DNA from: an uncultured Bacteroidales bacterium
GTDB taxonomy: Bacteria > Bacteroidota > Bacteroidia > Bacteroidales > Paludibacteraceae
Direction: 5' to 3'
Length of the DNA stretch: 32,530 nt
Assembly (NCBI GenBank): GCA_937901025.1
Contig: CALCGR010000124.1
Span: 1-32,530, forward strand
In this document: in pieces, positions 23,552-32,530 of the stretch
Layout: each line of letters begins with the position of its first letter
How positions within the stretch are numbered: position 1 is the stretch's first letter
Program-made: the position numbers and the translations under genes
Notes under the pieces: model-generated
Told to the model about the DNA's origin: nothing
The model's input: the letters and a program-made list of their open reading frames with translations, nothing else
Databases searched by the model: none

Positions 23552-23874
23552 TCGTTATGCTTAAAATGCTTTTCTAACCACCGCTGCTCGCAACGGGTAC
23601 GTTGGCCCTCATCGTGCGCTTTGCGACAGGAGGGCTGTTCGCTGTGTCGAGGTTTGCAATAACACCAATAACCGCGTTTGTCTTGCACTACCGTATACCC
23701 GTCTACCGTCATGCGGTGGTGATGCCATTCGTCTCCTACCAACCGAATCGTCAACGAATCGCCATTCGGCTGCATAACTACAGCCGGTTCCGGACGGGCC
23801 GGTACCCGTTGTTGGGCGGTAAGAGTCAACCCTATACCCAGGAAGAATAGAAGGAAAAAACGCTGTTTCATCAT
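23548..23874 (-). CDS. Small secreted protein resembling an M6-type protease pro-region
   Basis: A 108-residue protein with a signal peptide (FFLLFFLGIGLTLTA). The following stretch, VPARPEPAVVMQPNGDSLTI then RLVGDEWHHHRMTVDGYTVV, closely resembles the N-terminal pro-region of M6 family and related secreted metalloproteases of Bacteroidetes (VPA-P, QPDG, HGDE, DGYTV), but no protease domain follows; the C-terminus is a charged Arg/His/Cys-rich tail. The frame is intact, with a 1-bp TGATG overlap after xth and an ATGA overlap before porQ. It may be a decayed protease or a stand-alone chaperone or inhibitor. Family assignment is by pattern, not search. Confidence 0.72.
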   Translation of the reverse strand: MMKQRFFLLFFLGIGLTLTAQQRVPARPEPAVVMQPNGDSLTIRLVGDEWHHHRMTVDGYTVVQDKRGYWCYCKPRHSEQPSCRKAHDEGQRTRCEQRWLEKHFKHNE

Positions 23875-24635
23875 CAGTCGATTTCAATATAGACAGGACA
23901 GTGGTCCGAATGAACGGCTTGCTGTAAGATACCGGCTTTCTTCAGGCGCGATTGCAAATCCTCCGCTACCCAGAAATAGTCGATACGCCATCCGGCATTG
24001 CGCTCGCGCGAACTGAACCGATAACTCCACCAAGAGTATTGCTCCGCCCGCTTATCAAAGACGCGGAAGGAGTCGATCATCCCGCTGTCCTCTAAACGGT
24101 CCATCCATTCCCGCTCTTCCGGCAGGAAACCCGATACACCCACTTGTCGCTCGGGGTGATTGATGTCGATGGGGTGGTGACAGATATTATAATCCCCGCA
24201 GATGATGAGGTTCGGCCGCGTCTTGCGTAACTCTTTCGTCCACTTCAAGAATGATTCCAGAAAATCCATCTTAAACTCTTGCCTTAAATCGCCCGTCGTA
24301 CCCGAGGGGATATAGACGCATACTACGGTCAAATCCCCAAAATCCGCCCTCAGTACCCGTCCTTCACAGTCGTAACGGGGCAGACCCATACCCGCTTGCA
24401 CCAAATCCGGCTCGCGTTTGGAAAAAATACAAACACCCGAATACCCTTTCTTCTCCGCGGAATGGATATAACTATGGTACCCTAAGGCTTGCATAGCCAT
24501 CGTATCAATCTGTTCGGGCTGCGCCTTACTCTCTTGAATACAAAAAACATCCGGGTCCTCGGAGGGGAGCCAATCGAGCAATCCTTTCGCTATTGCGCTG
24601 CGGATTCCGTTCAAATTATAAGAGATTATTTTCAT
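23874..24635 (-). CDS. xth: Exodeoxyribonuclease III / AP endonuclease
   Basis: A 253-residue enzyme of base-excision repair, cutting at abasic sites and degrading 3' ends. MKIISYNLNGIRSA, then IQESKAQ with the metal-binding Glu35, GDYNICHHPID (Asp and Asn of the active site), WRIDYFWVAEDL and HSDHCPVYIEI at the end with the catalytic Asp-His pair give the EEP-nuclease order. Length is typical. It is the first gene of the xth-to-pfkA unit, with its promoter at 24655-24686. Confidence 0.95.
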   Translation of the reverse strand: MKIISYNLNGIRSAIAKGLLDWLPSEDPDVFCIQESKAQPEQIDTMAMQALGYHSYIHSAEKKGYSGVCIFSKREPDLVQAGMGLPRYDCEGRVLRADFGDLTVVCVYIPSGTTGDLRQEFKMDFLESFLKWTKELRKTRPNLIICGDYNICHHPIDINHPERQVGVSGFLPEEREWMDRLEDSGMIDSFRVFDKRAEQYSWWSYRFSSRERNAGWRIDYFWVAEDLQSRLKKAGILQQAVHSDHCPVYIEID

Positions 24636-24654
24636 AAATCACCAAAAATCACTG

Positions 24655-24686
24655 CAAAGATATAAAAAGATTTGCATATATCCAAA
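24655..24686 (-). promoter_or_regulatory. Promoter of xth-porQ-cmk-ispH-pfkA
   Basis: On the minus strand TTTG (24683-24686), a 20-bp spacer and TATCTTTG (24655-24662) followed by CA. The ATG at 24635 is 19 bp downstream. It overlaps the divergent mlaE promoter. Confidence 0.85.
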
Positions 24687-24702
24687 ATTATTTGTAACTT
24701 TG
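24671..24702 (+). promoter_or_regulatory. Promoter of the mlaE-lptB-glycosyltransferase operon
   Basis: TTTG (24671-24674), a 20-bp spacer and TAACTTTG (24695-24702) followed by CA. The ATG at 24731 is 28 bp downstream. It overlaps the xth promoter by 16 bp, so RNA polymerase probably cannot occupy both at once. Confidence 0.85.
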
Positions 24703-24730
24703 CAAGCAAAATGAAGAAAAATTGTAAAAA

Positions 24731-25471
24731 ATGAAAGATTTTATTAGACATTTTGGGGAATATATCCTGCTGATGGGGAAAGTTTTTCGTTTGCCGGACA
24801 GGCAACGGATGTTCTGGCGGCAGTATGCCCGGGAGATTGAAAAACAGGGCCTGCAATCCCTTCCGATTGTCATCATCATCTCCGTCTTTATCGGAGCCAT
24901 CCTCACCATTCAGACCAAGCTCAACACCGAGAACCCTCTCCTGCCTACCTATACGACGGGCCTGCTTACCCGTGAGACCCTGCTGCTGGAGTTCTCCAGT
25001 ACGATCCTCTGTCTTATCCTTGCCGGAAAAATCGGTTCGAACATCGCCTCCGAGATAGGCTCTATGCGTATCACCGAGCAGATTGATGCCATGGAGATCA
25101 TGGGCGTCAATAGTGCCAATTATCTGATCTTCCCGAAGATTATTGCCCTGCTTACGATGATGCCCTTCCTCGTAATCATCTCGATTACGGTAGGTCTGTT
25201 CGGCGGCTTGGGTGTGGGGCTGTTCACCGACGTCATCACGGTCCAGGACTATATCGTCGGTATCCAATATGCTTTTAACCCCTACTATGTCTGGTACGGG
25301 ATCATCAAATCCCTGGTCTTCGGGTTTATCATCACCTCCTGCAGTAGTTACTACGGCTATTACGCTTACGGCGGTGCGTTGGATGTCGGTAAAGCCAGCA
25401 CCAATGCGGTGGTGAACTCGAACATCCTTATTCTCTTTGCGGACTTATTATTAACGAAGTTATTGCTATGA
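24731..25471 (+). CDS. mlaE: MlaE-family ABC transporter permease
   Basis: A 246-residue inner-membrane protein of the MlaE (YrbE) family, the permease of the MCE-type phospholipid transporter that keeps the outer membrane asymmetric. Marks are SLPIVIIISVFIGAILTIQ, then LEFSSTILCLILAGKIGSNIASEIGSMRITEQIDAMEIMG, the cytoplasmic coupling region shared by the family, then further hydrophobic segments, and TSCSSYYGYYAYGGALDVGKA near the C-terminus. About five membrane segments are apparent. Its ATPase MlaF follows in ATGA overlap. The MCE substrate-binding partner (MlaD) is not in this operon and must lie elsewhere. Confidence 0.93.
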   Translation: MKDFIRHFGEYILLMGKVFRLPDRQRMFWRQYAREIEKQGLQSLPIVIIISVFIGAILTIQTKLNTENPLLPTYTTGLLTRETLLLEFSSTILCLILAGKIGSNIASEIGSMRITEQIDAMEIMGVNSANYLIFPKIIALLTMMPFLVIISITVGLFGGLGVGLFTDVITVQDYIVGIQYAFNPYYVWYGIIKSLVFGFIITSCSSYYGYYAYGGALDVGKASTNAVVNSNILILFADLLLTKLLL

Positions 25472-26232
25472 TTGAAGTAAAAGATATCGTCAAGAGTTTT
25501 GACGGGGCCGTGGTGCTCAACCATATCACCACCACCTTGCGCGACGGACAGGTGAATATGATCATCGGCCAGTCGGGTAGCGGTAAAACCGTGTTTATGA
25601 AGTCCCTCATCGGACTGCATAAGGTCGATAGCGGACAGATCTTATACGATGGTCGCGACCTAAGCGATATGAACGAGAAACAGATTCGCGACCTTCATCG
25701 CGAAGTGGGTATGCTCTTCCAAGGCTCCGCGTTGTTCGATTCCATGACCGTGATGGAGAACGTGATGTATCCTTTGGAGATGTTCTCCTCTATGACCCCC
25801 GCCGAGATGCAAGAACGGGCCCGTTTCTGCTTGCAGCGAGTGAATATCCAAGAGCGCGCCATGGACCTGATGCCTAGTGAGATCAGTGGCGGAATGCAGA
25901 AGCGCGTAGCGATTGCGCGGGCGATATCGATGAACCCTAAATACCTGTTTTGTGACGAACCTAACTCGGGACTCGACCCTAAGACCAGCCTTGTCATTGA
26001 CCAACTCATCCACGAGATTACCGAGGAGTATAATATCTGCACCATCGTCAATAGCCACGATATGAACTCCATCATGGAGATAGGCGACCATATCGTCTTC
26101 CTTAAGGGCGGTAACAAGGAGTGGGAAGGCTCGCGCCACGATATCTTCCATTCCCAAAGCGAAGCCCTCGACGACTTCGTTTTTGCCTCCGAACTATACA
26201 AAAAAGTCAAAGCCGCCAACACCAAACACTAA
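25468..26232 (+). CDS. mlaF: MlaF-family ABC transporter ATP-binding protein
   Basis: A 254-residue ATPase for MlaE. Walker A is GQSGSGKT (33-40), the signature motif is ISGGMQKRVAIARA, Walker B is YLFCDEPNSGLDP, followed by the H-loop in IVNSHDM. The MlaF-like features are SALFDSMTVMENVMYPL and the C-terminal region. ATGA overlap at its start with mlaE. The next gene lptB starts 7 bp after its stop. Confidence 0.94.
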   Translation: MIEVKDIVKSFDGAVVLNHITTTLRDGQVNMIIGQSGSGKTVFMKSLIGLHKVDSGQILYDGRDLSDMNEKQIRDLHREVGMLFQGSALFDSMTVMENVMYPLEMFSSMTPAEMQERARFCLQRVNIQERAMDLMPSEISGGMQKRVAIARAISMNPKYLFCDEPNSGLDPKTSLVIDQLIHEITEEYNICTIVNSHDMNSIMEIGDHIVFLKGGNKEWEGSRHDIFHSQSEALDDFVFASELYKKVKAANTKH

Positions 26233-26238
26233 ACGCAA

Positions 26239-26991
26239 ATGGACACGCTCAGAACCGAACACTTATATAAGAAATACGGTAAACGCACCGTTGTCAATGA
26301 TGTCTCCATCGAACTCAAACAAGGGGAGATCGTCGGTCTGCTAGGACCTAACGGGGCAGGTAAGACCACCACGTTCTATATGACCACGGGTCTCATCACC
26401 GCCAATAGCGGACATATCTTCCTCAACGAGGAGGATATCACCGGCTTCCCCATGTACAAACGAGCCCAGATGGGTATCGGTTACTTGCCGCAGGAGGCCA
26501 GCGTATTCCGTAAGATGACCGTTGAGGATAATATCCGTTCGGTCCTCGAACTGACGAACTTCACCAAGGAGTATCAGGAGCAGAAGGTGGAACAACTCAT
26601 CAAAGAGTTTAACCTCAGCCACGTGCGCACGAACCTCGGTGACCGTCTTAGCGGCGGTGAACGCCGTCGTACGGAGATAGCGCGGTGCCTGGCCATCGAA
26701 CCTAAGTTCGTCATGCTCGACGAACCCTTTGCCGGTGTTGACCCTATCGCGGTACAAGAGATACAGGACGTCGTATGGCGTCTCAAAGATAAGAACATCG
26801 GTATCCTCATCACCGACCATAATGTGGATGAGACCCTGATGATTACCGACCGGGCCTACCTGCTGTTTGAGGGACGAATCCTGTTCCACGGCTCTCCCGA
26901 AGAACTGGCAGCTAACCCGACCGTCAGAAAAAACTACCTTGGACGCGACTTCGAACTCAAGAAGAAAACCAAGGTCGTAGATGAAAATTAA
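26239..26991 (+). CDS. lptB: LPS export ABC transporter ATP-binding protein LptB
   Basis: LptB powers extraction of LPS from the inner membrane by LptFG. The 250 residues contain Walker A GPNGAGKTT (35-43), the LptB-typical GYLPQEASVFRKMTVEDNI, signature LSGGERRRTEIARCLA, Walker B FVMLDEPFAGVDP and the H-loop in ILITDHNV, followed by RAYLLFEGRILFHG. The SGGERRR and PQEAS strings separate LptB from other ABC ATPases. The position between mlaEF and LPS glycosyltransferases fits. LptA/C/F/G are not in the window. Confidence 0.95.
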   Translation: MDTLRTEHLYKKYGKRTVVNDVSIELKQGEIVGLLGPNGAGKTTTFYMTTGLITANSGHIFLNEEDITGFPMYKRAQMGIGYLPQEASVFRKMTVEDNIRSVLELTNFTKEYQEQKVEQLIKEFNLSHVRTNLGDRLSGGERRRTEIARCLAIEPKFVMLDEPFAGVDPIAVQEIQDVVWRLKDKNIGILITDHNVDETLMITDRAYLLFEGRILFHGSPEELAANPTVRKNYLGRDFELKKKTKVVDEN

Positions 26992-27008
26992 TCTAATACA
27001 ATATCATT

Positions 27009-27610
27009 ATGAATTTTGCACAATTATGTAACGGCATTTTTAGTCAAGCCGTAGTCGATTACCACAAAACCAATGACGTCGATGCTCCCATGCCCAATCC
27101 CTATACCCTCGGTACGATTGAGTATGACCTGTACCTCAAGAACTGGATTGATACCGTTCAATGGCACCTGGAGGATATCATTCGCGACCCGGAAATCAAT
27201 CCCGTGGAAGCGTTAGCCCTCAAGCGGCGTATCGATAAGAGTAATCAGGACCGTACGGACCTGGTCGAGCGTATCGACTCGTATTTCTGGGAGAAATATA
27301 ATGGCATTAAACCCCAACCCGATGCTTGCATCAATACCGAGTCACCGGCGTGGGCGATCGATCGTCTCAGTATCTTGCACGTGAAGATCTACCATATGAC
27401 CGAACAGGTCAACCGCACCGACGTGAGCGAGGACCAGCATAACAAATGTGCTCAGAAACTCAAGGTACTTGAGGAACAACTCTCCGACATGACGTCCTCT
27501 ATCACCCAACTGCTCTCCGACTACGAGGCAGGGCGTCGTATCATGAAAGTCTATCGTCAGATGAAGATGTACAACGACCCCAGTCTGAACCCTGTCCTAT
27601 ACGGCAAGAA

Positions 27611-27614
<4 letters not shown>
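27009..27614 (+). CDS. DUF4254 domain protein
   Basis: A 201-residue soluble protein, all-helical by composition, of the Bacteroidetes DUF4254 type. Marks: an N-terminal DYHKTNDVDAPMPNPY, then WHLEDIIRDPEINPVEALAL, then RIDKSNQDRTDLVERID, and a C-terminal helix DYEAGRRIMKVYRQMKMYND. No catalytic motif is recognised and there is no signal peptide, so it is cytoplasmic. It is usually next to a GT9 glycosyltransferase, as here (the GTG start of that gene overlaps its stop by 4 bp), suggesting a role in LPS core synthesis, which is an inference from context. Confidence 0.88.
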
Positions 27615-28517
<903 letters not shown>

Positions 28518-28540
<23 letters not shown>

Positions 28541-29246
28541 GACTTTGAGCGCTTGGGTAAAAGCATTGCCTACGACGTTTTTCTCCTCAGGGGAAGTAAT
28601 CTATGACGCGCGCAATCAGATTCGCGTTATTGAAGGACCTGATGGGCAATCGTACGTAGTGAAGCGTTATCGCCAACCTGCGTTCTTGAATCGTATAGTC
28701 TATACCTTTTTCCGCACACCCAAGGCGGTACGGGCTTATCGGAATGCGCAGATATTATTGGAACGGGGCATCGATACCCCTCAACCGGTAGCGTATCTGA
28801 TGTGTGGAAGTCTCCTTATTAAAGAGTCATATTTAGTCACCTATCAAGCTCCCCAATCGGCGATGTTATATGAGTGGGGAGATGGGGTTATCGAAGGGCG
28901 TGAAGAAACGATGCGTGCTTTTGGTCGTTTTACCGCCAAGATGCACGAGGCCGGTATCCTTCACCTCGACTATTCGCCGGGCAACATCCTTTATGATAAT
29001 AACAATCAGTTTACGGTAGTCGATATCAATCGGTTGCGCTTGGGTAAGGTGAGTCTTTCGATGGGTTGTGCCTCCTTCCATCGTCTTTGGGGAGGAAAAG
29101 CGATGTATCGGCTCATAGCCGAGGGGTATGCTCAGGGGCGAAACGCCGATGTAGAGCAGTGCTATCAACTGATGTTTGATGCCCATTATCGCTATTGGCA
29201 CCATCGCAAGTTACCTCATACGGACCTTCAATTAGTAATGGAATGA
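28518..29246 (+). CDS. LPS-kinase-like (Kdo/WaaP family) protein
   Basis: A 242-residue protein kinase-fold enzyme, likely phosphorylating LPS inner-core sugar. VVKRYRQPAF carries the ATP-binding Lys, ILHLDYSPGNILYD the HxDxxxxN catalytic loop, and TVVDINRLRLG the metal Asp in place of DFG. The start is TTG 28518 (first residues QIVCPNK align with the usual N-terminal pattern in this family); no ATG is close. The gene overlaps the GT9 3' end by 23 bp. The function is family-based. Confidence 0.83.
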
Positions 29247-30010
29247 AACACTCCCTTGTCATAGTGATACCTATCTACACCTCCACGCTTACGGCGGATG
29301 AGGAGCGTAGTCTCAAACAACTGCAACGGTTGTGCACTAATGAGACCATTCTCGTTGTGGCTCCCGAAGGGCTGACTCTCCCTCATGCGTTGCAAGGGTA
29401 TGATTCGGAGCGTTTCTCCGCCTCTTTCTTTGAAGGTATCCAAGGCTATAACCGCTTGATGATGAGTGCAGATTTCTATGCGCGTTTTTGCGAATACGAG
29501 TACCTACTCATCTACCAACTCGATGCTTTCCTTTTCCGCAACGACCTCGACGCTTGGTGTAAAAAAGGCTATGACTATATCGGAGCCCCGTGGCTGGTCA
29601 AGCGCAAATACCAAGGGCTTGGACGTATCCTTCTGTGGTTGCGTTCCCTGCCGCGCCGTATCCAAGGTAAACCCTTCCTACCCATCGACTTTGCGGGCAA
29701 AGTGGGGAATGGCGGTTTCTCCTTGCGTAAGGTGACATCGTTTGCTCATGTTTGCCAAACGCAAGCGGACCTCATGGAAGCGTGGGTGCAGAAAAGCCTT
29801 ACTTGTCGCGAATATAATGAGGATTGTTTCTGGGCTACCCGTCCCGACTGGACCTATCCTTCTGCCCAAGAGGCACTGCAATTCAGTTTTGACTTAGCTC
29901 CACAAGAGGCATGGCAACGAACCCAAGGTAATATACCTACCGGTTGCCACGGGTGGAGTAAACCCCAATATAGAGATTTCTGGATTCCGATTATCAGCCA
30001 ATACGAATGA
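29243..30010 (+). CDS. DUF5672 family protein (glycosyltransferase-like)
   Basis: A 255-residue protein. The N-terminus HSLVIVIPIYTSTLTADEER and the YDYIGAPWLVKRKY and GKVGNGGFSLRKVTSF motifs match the DUF5672 family, which has a GT-A-like fold and occurs in LPS clusters. EYNEDCFWATRPDW is probably the acceptor or metal-site region. It starts in an ATGA overlap at 29243 and ends in another with the GT2 gene. Substrate unknown. Confidence 0.87.
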   Translation: MKHSLVIVIPIYTSTLTADEERSLKQLQRLCTNETILVVAPEGLTLPHALQGYDSERFSASFFEGIQGYNRLMMSADFYARFCEYEYLLIYQLDAFLFRNDLDAWCKKGYDYIGAPWLVKRKYQGLGRILLWLRSLPRRIQGKPFLPIDFAGKVGNGGFSLRKVTSFAHVCQTQADLMEAWVQKSLTCREYNEDCFWATRPDWTYPSAQEALQFSFDLAPQEAWQRTQGNIPTGCHGWSKPQYRDFWIPIISQYE

Positions 30011-30786
30011 TTACGAAATCGAATACCATAGCAATCGTTGTTTGGTATCACCCTACGGAGGAACAAAAACAACTCCTCTCCCTCTACGAACCCTATGTCC
30101 GTAAGGTCATCGTCGTCGATAACTCTACCGACAATAAAGGTATCGCTTGGGCACTGAATAGAGGGTGTGAACAAGCTGTGCAACAGGGTGCGGAATGGGT
30201 GCTTACCATGGACCAAGACTCGCGTTGGGACCAACAATCCGTAGCCGAGTATATGGCCAAGGCCAATCAGTATGAATCGATGGATAAGGTGGCCCTTTTC
30301 TCTCCCTATCACGATTGTGGAGGAAAGATTCACACCACGCAAGACTATGAACTTATGCATAGTTTTATGTGCTCGGGCAACCTGCTGCGCCTCAGTGCCT
30401 GGCAACAAACGGGTGGGTTCAAGGAGGACTTTTTTATTGACCTCGTCGATGACGAGATCAACTGCCACGTGCGCCAATTAGGCTATCAACTCGTCCGTAT
30501 CAATTCTGTCCGTCTCACCCATAGCCTCGGGGAGGGACAACACTTCACCCGACTCTTCCACCATCCCTATACGCCTCATCCCGTGTGGCGGTACTTCTAT
30601 ATCGGACGAAACATGCAACGCATGTTGCAACTCTACCCGCAAGAGCGCAGGTACTATCATCACCAGCGGCGCAAAATACTCAAACGCCTCTGTCTCTATG
30701 ACTCCGTAGAAAAAATGGCTAAACTGCGCGCGTTTGTTCGCGGTTGGCGCACAGCCATAAAAGAAGGAACCAACAAACAACCGTAG
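30007..30786 (+). CDS. Glycosyltransferase family 2 (rhamnosyltransferase-like)
   Basis: A 259-residue GT-A enzyme. Evidence: IAIVVWYHP, VIVVDNSTDNKG, then LTMDQDSRW with the DxD-like metal motif, and FKEDFFIDLVDDEINCHVRQLGY, the acceptor-site pattern of RfbN-like rhamnosyltransferases. Such a donor would be dTDP-rhamnose, whose pathway uses RfbB at 12103, but this is not proved. It is the last gene of the envelope operon, and its last 68 bp overlap the 3' end of the O-antigen-ligase-like gene on the other strand. Confidence 0.9.
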   Translation: MITKSNTIAIVVWYHPTEEQKQLLSLYEPYVRKVIVVDNSTDNKGIAWALNRGCEQAVQQGAEWVLTMDQDSRWDQQSVAEYMAKANQYESMDKVALFSPYHDCGGKIHTTQDYELMHSFMCSGNLLRLSAWQQTGGFKEDFFIDLVDDEINCHVRQLGYQLVRINSVRLTHSLGEGQHFTRLFHHPYTPHPVWRYFYIGRNMQRMLQLYPQERRYYHHQRRKILKRLCLYDSVEKMAKLRAFVRGWRTAIKEGTNKQP

Positions 30787-31984
30787 GTTGGAACACCGAA
30801 CAGAACGAGTCGAACATCGCCTGCCATAGGATAACCAAAGAGAAGAGGATGACATAAAGTCGATCTTCTTTTTTTGTGAGTAGGCAGGCAAGTACAAAAA
30901 TCAGTATCAGTGCCAATGGAGCAAAGATACCTGCCTCTAACCATAACAGGAGGAAGGTGTTATGCGGATGCACCTCTGCCATAGTATCAAAAGTGAGCAG
31001 ACCTGTTGCTGCCATCATATCGATATAATGGGTTTTGACATCCTTATCAGCAAAAGCGCCGGCGATATATGCGTCCTCTATCCCATAGCCGTGACCTAAA
31101 ATGGGTCGCTCCTCAATCCATCCGTACGTATACTTCCATAAACTCAGTCGCGGATCCACCTGACCGGAGGCCTCGTCAGTCAACTGCGAAGGCAGATGAA
31201 AACGACCATTGAGCGCGATGAATCCACCGGCTAAGCCAAGGCAGAGAACTAAACCAACGAGTGCCTTATAACCCCATCGTTTCCAACCTTCGCAAATAGC
31301 CACTATCCCGATAATCAAAAGGGTGGCAAGCATACCGCTGCGGCCGTCCGATAAACAGGTGCTGACCGCCACGATACTACTGCTTATCCAAAAGAAAACC
31401 TTCTCTTTCTTCCGGTCCGAACGCATGGCCATCATCACTCCGAACAGCAGGGCGATATTCATATAAAGGTCCACGGACATATGGGTGCCGATATACTCAT
31501 GCATCTCAGCATGGTAGTAACTCAACAAACTATATACCCACACATGGTCTGGTAGGGGAGCTTGCACTACGCATAGAATCAACGTAACTATGATAACCGC
31601 TAAACACGTAATCACCATCGTATAGGCTACCTGTCGTCGGGTCACCACATAATCAATCCCTAACATCCCAATCAGCGCGAGCACCGCGAAGGGAGCCATC
31701 AACTCCAACTGATGGGAGAAGAGGTGAGTCATCTCAAATCCGTCCAACCCATTGCGTATGATTGTTAGAAGGAAGAACCCTATCATCGCAACCATCACCC
31801 AACTGGTCCGCTTCCATTGGAATTCACGCCAACGCAGGTTGAGAAGATAATCGAGCACGTATAATCCGCCGGTGGCGCATAATGCCCATTGTTGATAACG
31901 GCTATAATCACTTACCATAGTGACTGTGAGAACCAAAGCCGCTATGGTGAGCAGTAGTTGAGTAATCTTACGAAAGTTCTTCAT
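30719..31984 (-). CDS. O-antigen ligase / polymerase-like membrane protein
   Basis: A 421-residue protein with about 11-12 hydrophobic segments, resembling the Wzy/WaaL (O-antigen ligase) family. The periplasmic-loop marks are DPRLSLWKYTYGWIEERPILGHGYGIEDAY and HPHNTFLLLWLEAG, the latter with the conserved His of the ligase. It would join O-antigen to lipid A-core or polymerise it; the two cannot be separated by sequence. I start at ATG 31984 (MKNFRKITQLL); the longer frame runs into the upstream glycosyltransferase. It overlaps the upstream gene by 17 bp and the convergent GT2 gene by 68 bp. Confidence 0.87.
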   Translation of the reverse strand: MKNFRKITQLLLTIAALVLTVTMVSDYSRYQQWALCATGGLYVLDYLLNLRWREFQWKRTSWVMVAMIGFFLLTIIRNGLDGFEMTHLFSHQLELMAPFAVLALIGMLGIDYVVTRRQVAYTMVITCLAVIIVTLILCVVQAPLPDHVWVYSLLSYYHAEMHEYIGTHMSVDLYMNIALLFGVMMAMRSDRKKEKVFFWISSSIVAVSTCLSDGRSGMLATLLIIGIVAICEGWKRWGYKALVGLVLCLGLAGGFIALNGRFHLPSQLTDEASGQVDPRLSLWKYTYGWIEERPILGHGYGIEDAYIAGAFADKDVKTHYIDMMAATGLLTFDTMAEVHPHNTFLLLWLEAGIFAPLALILIFVLACLLTKKEDRLYVILFSLVILWQAMFDSFCSVFQPTVVCWFLLLWLCANREQTRAV

Positions 31985-32530
31985 AGATAGCAATAATATT
32001 TTGTGCCACTCTCTCGTCTTCAAACTTAGCGGCTTGTTCATATCCTTTCTTCACCATCGTTTCCCTTAGTTCCTCCTCCGTCAGTATCCGCTGTAACTGC
32101 TGCCCGATGGCTTTCGCGTCGTTCGGGTCGGCATACAGGGCGGCGTCGCCACCCGTCTCGGCAAAACAACTGCCCGTCGAGGTCAGCACCGGAGTCCCTA
32201 CGCACATCGCTTCCAAGATAGGTATCCCGAACCCTTCAAAGATAGAGGGATAACAGAGCACCCTTGCCCCCTTGTAAATCGCCGGGAAATCCGTAAACGG
32301 TATATCGTGCTTGAGGAGGAGTCTTACCCCTAACGCTTGCGCTAATTGAGCACATTCCTCGGCATACTTACTCTTTCCTCCCATCGCTACCAACGGCAGG
32401 TCTATCCCCGCCTCGTGCATCGCCCGAATCAGGGTCTTGAGGTTCTTCCTTGGCTCAATCGCTCCTACATCCAGCAGGTACTCGTCGGGTAAAGCATAGC
32501 GCTGCTTGACCTCCGCTATCTGCTCCTCGC
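31968..32530 (-). CDS. Glycosyltransferase family 4, C-terminal part
   Basis: The C-terminal 186 codons of a GT4 enzyme; the N-terminal domain is beyond the window. LLDVGAIEPRKNLKTLIRAM (in the frame running to base 32530) begins the nucleotide-sugar-binding half, then KHDIPFTDFPAIYKGA, then the E-x7-E motif FEGFGIPILEAMCVGTPVL and TSTGSCFAETGGDAALYADP. It would add a sugar to an O-antigen or capsule intermediate in the cytoplasm. It ends at TAA (31968-31970) inside the O-antigen-ligase-like gene. Its start and its donor are unknown. Confidence 0.92.
   Translation of the reverse strand, partial: EEQIAEVKQRYALPDEYLLDVGAIEPRKNLKTLIRAMHEAGIDLPLVAMGGKSKYAEECAQLAQALGVRLLLKHDIPFTDFPAIYKGARVLCYPSIFEGFGIPILEAMCVGTPVLTSTGSCFAETGGDAALYADPNDAKAIGQQLQRILTEEELRETMVKKGYEQAAKFEDERVAQNIIAIYEELS

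Noticed and set aside
24632..25267. A 211-codon minus-strand frame over mlaE
   Set aside because: Its composition (Asp/Arg/His/Gln-rich, then a Phe-rich end through the promoter region) is typical of antisense frames; mlaE is well supported.

Overview
The window looks like a chromosomal segment from a Bacteroidales bacterium. The pointers are nine copies of the Bacteroidetes promoter (TTTG, 20 bp, TAnnTTTG), type IX secretion and gliding genes (porQ, gldD), a bacterial GGGP synthase, a GT3-like glycogen synthase and several families typical of Bacteroidetes (DUF4254, DUF5672, a DUF6175-like protein). Genus and species cannot be read from the sequence. I see no phage, insertion sequence, CRISPR array or integrase. 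The DNA is extremely compact: most neighbours overlap by 4 bp (ATGA) or more, no gene-free stretch exceeds about 150 bp, and nearly all non-coding DNA is promoter.

Layout. 1-487: the 3' end of rplT, a shared terminator, and tRNA-Arg(ACG) on the minus strand with its own promoter. 530-1096: an orphan secreted protein, divergent from 1240-5241, a plus-strand operon (pRiA4b ORF-3-like protein, miaA, a PKD lipoprotein, glycogen synthase). 5198-11129: a six-gene minus-strand operon in which every product carries an export signal (a collagen-like Gly-rich protein, two large uncharacterised proteins, three small LPP20-like proteins), divergent from an AraC-family regulator (11258-12106). 12103-15333: dacB, birA and rfbB on the minus strand. 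15438-19942: gldD, GGGP synthase, tadA, a 7TM-HD phosphohydrolase and dusB on the plus strand. 19939-24635: xth, an orphan protease pro-domain-like protein, porQ, cmk, ispH and pfkA on the minus strand. 24731-30786: a plus-strand envelope operon (mlaE, mlaF, lptB, DUF4254, GT9, LPS-kinase-like, DUF5672, GT2). 30719-32530: an O-antigen-ligase-like protein and a partial GT4 glycosyltransferase on the minus strand.

Themes. Most genes serve the cell envelope (lipid transport, LPS and O-antigen assembly, peptidoglycan, T9SS) or tRNA maturation. tRNA-Arg(ACG) and TadA, the enzyme that edits its anticodon, lie in the same window as MiaA and DusB. The best candidate for an undescribed system is the AraC-flanked operon at 5198-11129, whose products resemble LPP20/CsgG-type envelope proteins together with a collagen-like secreted protein. 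The second striking feature is a set of 7-bp and 8-bp tandem repeats inserted in frame into at least six conserved enzyme genes.
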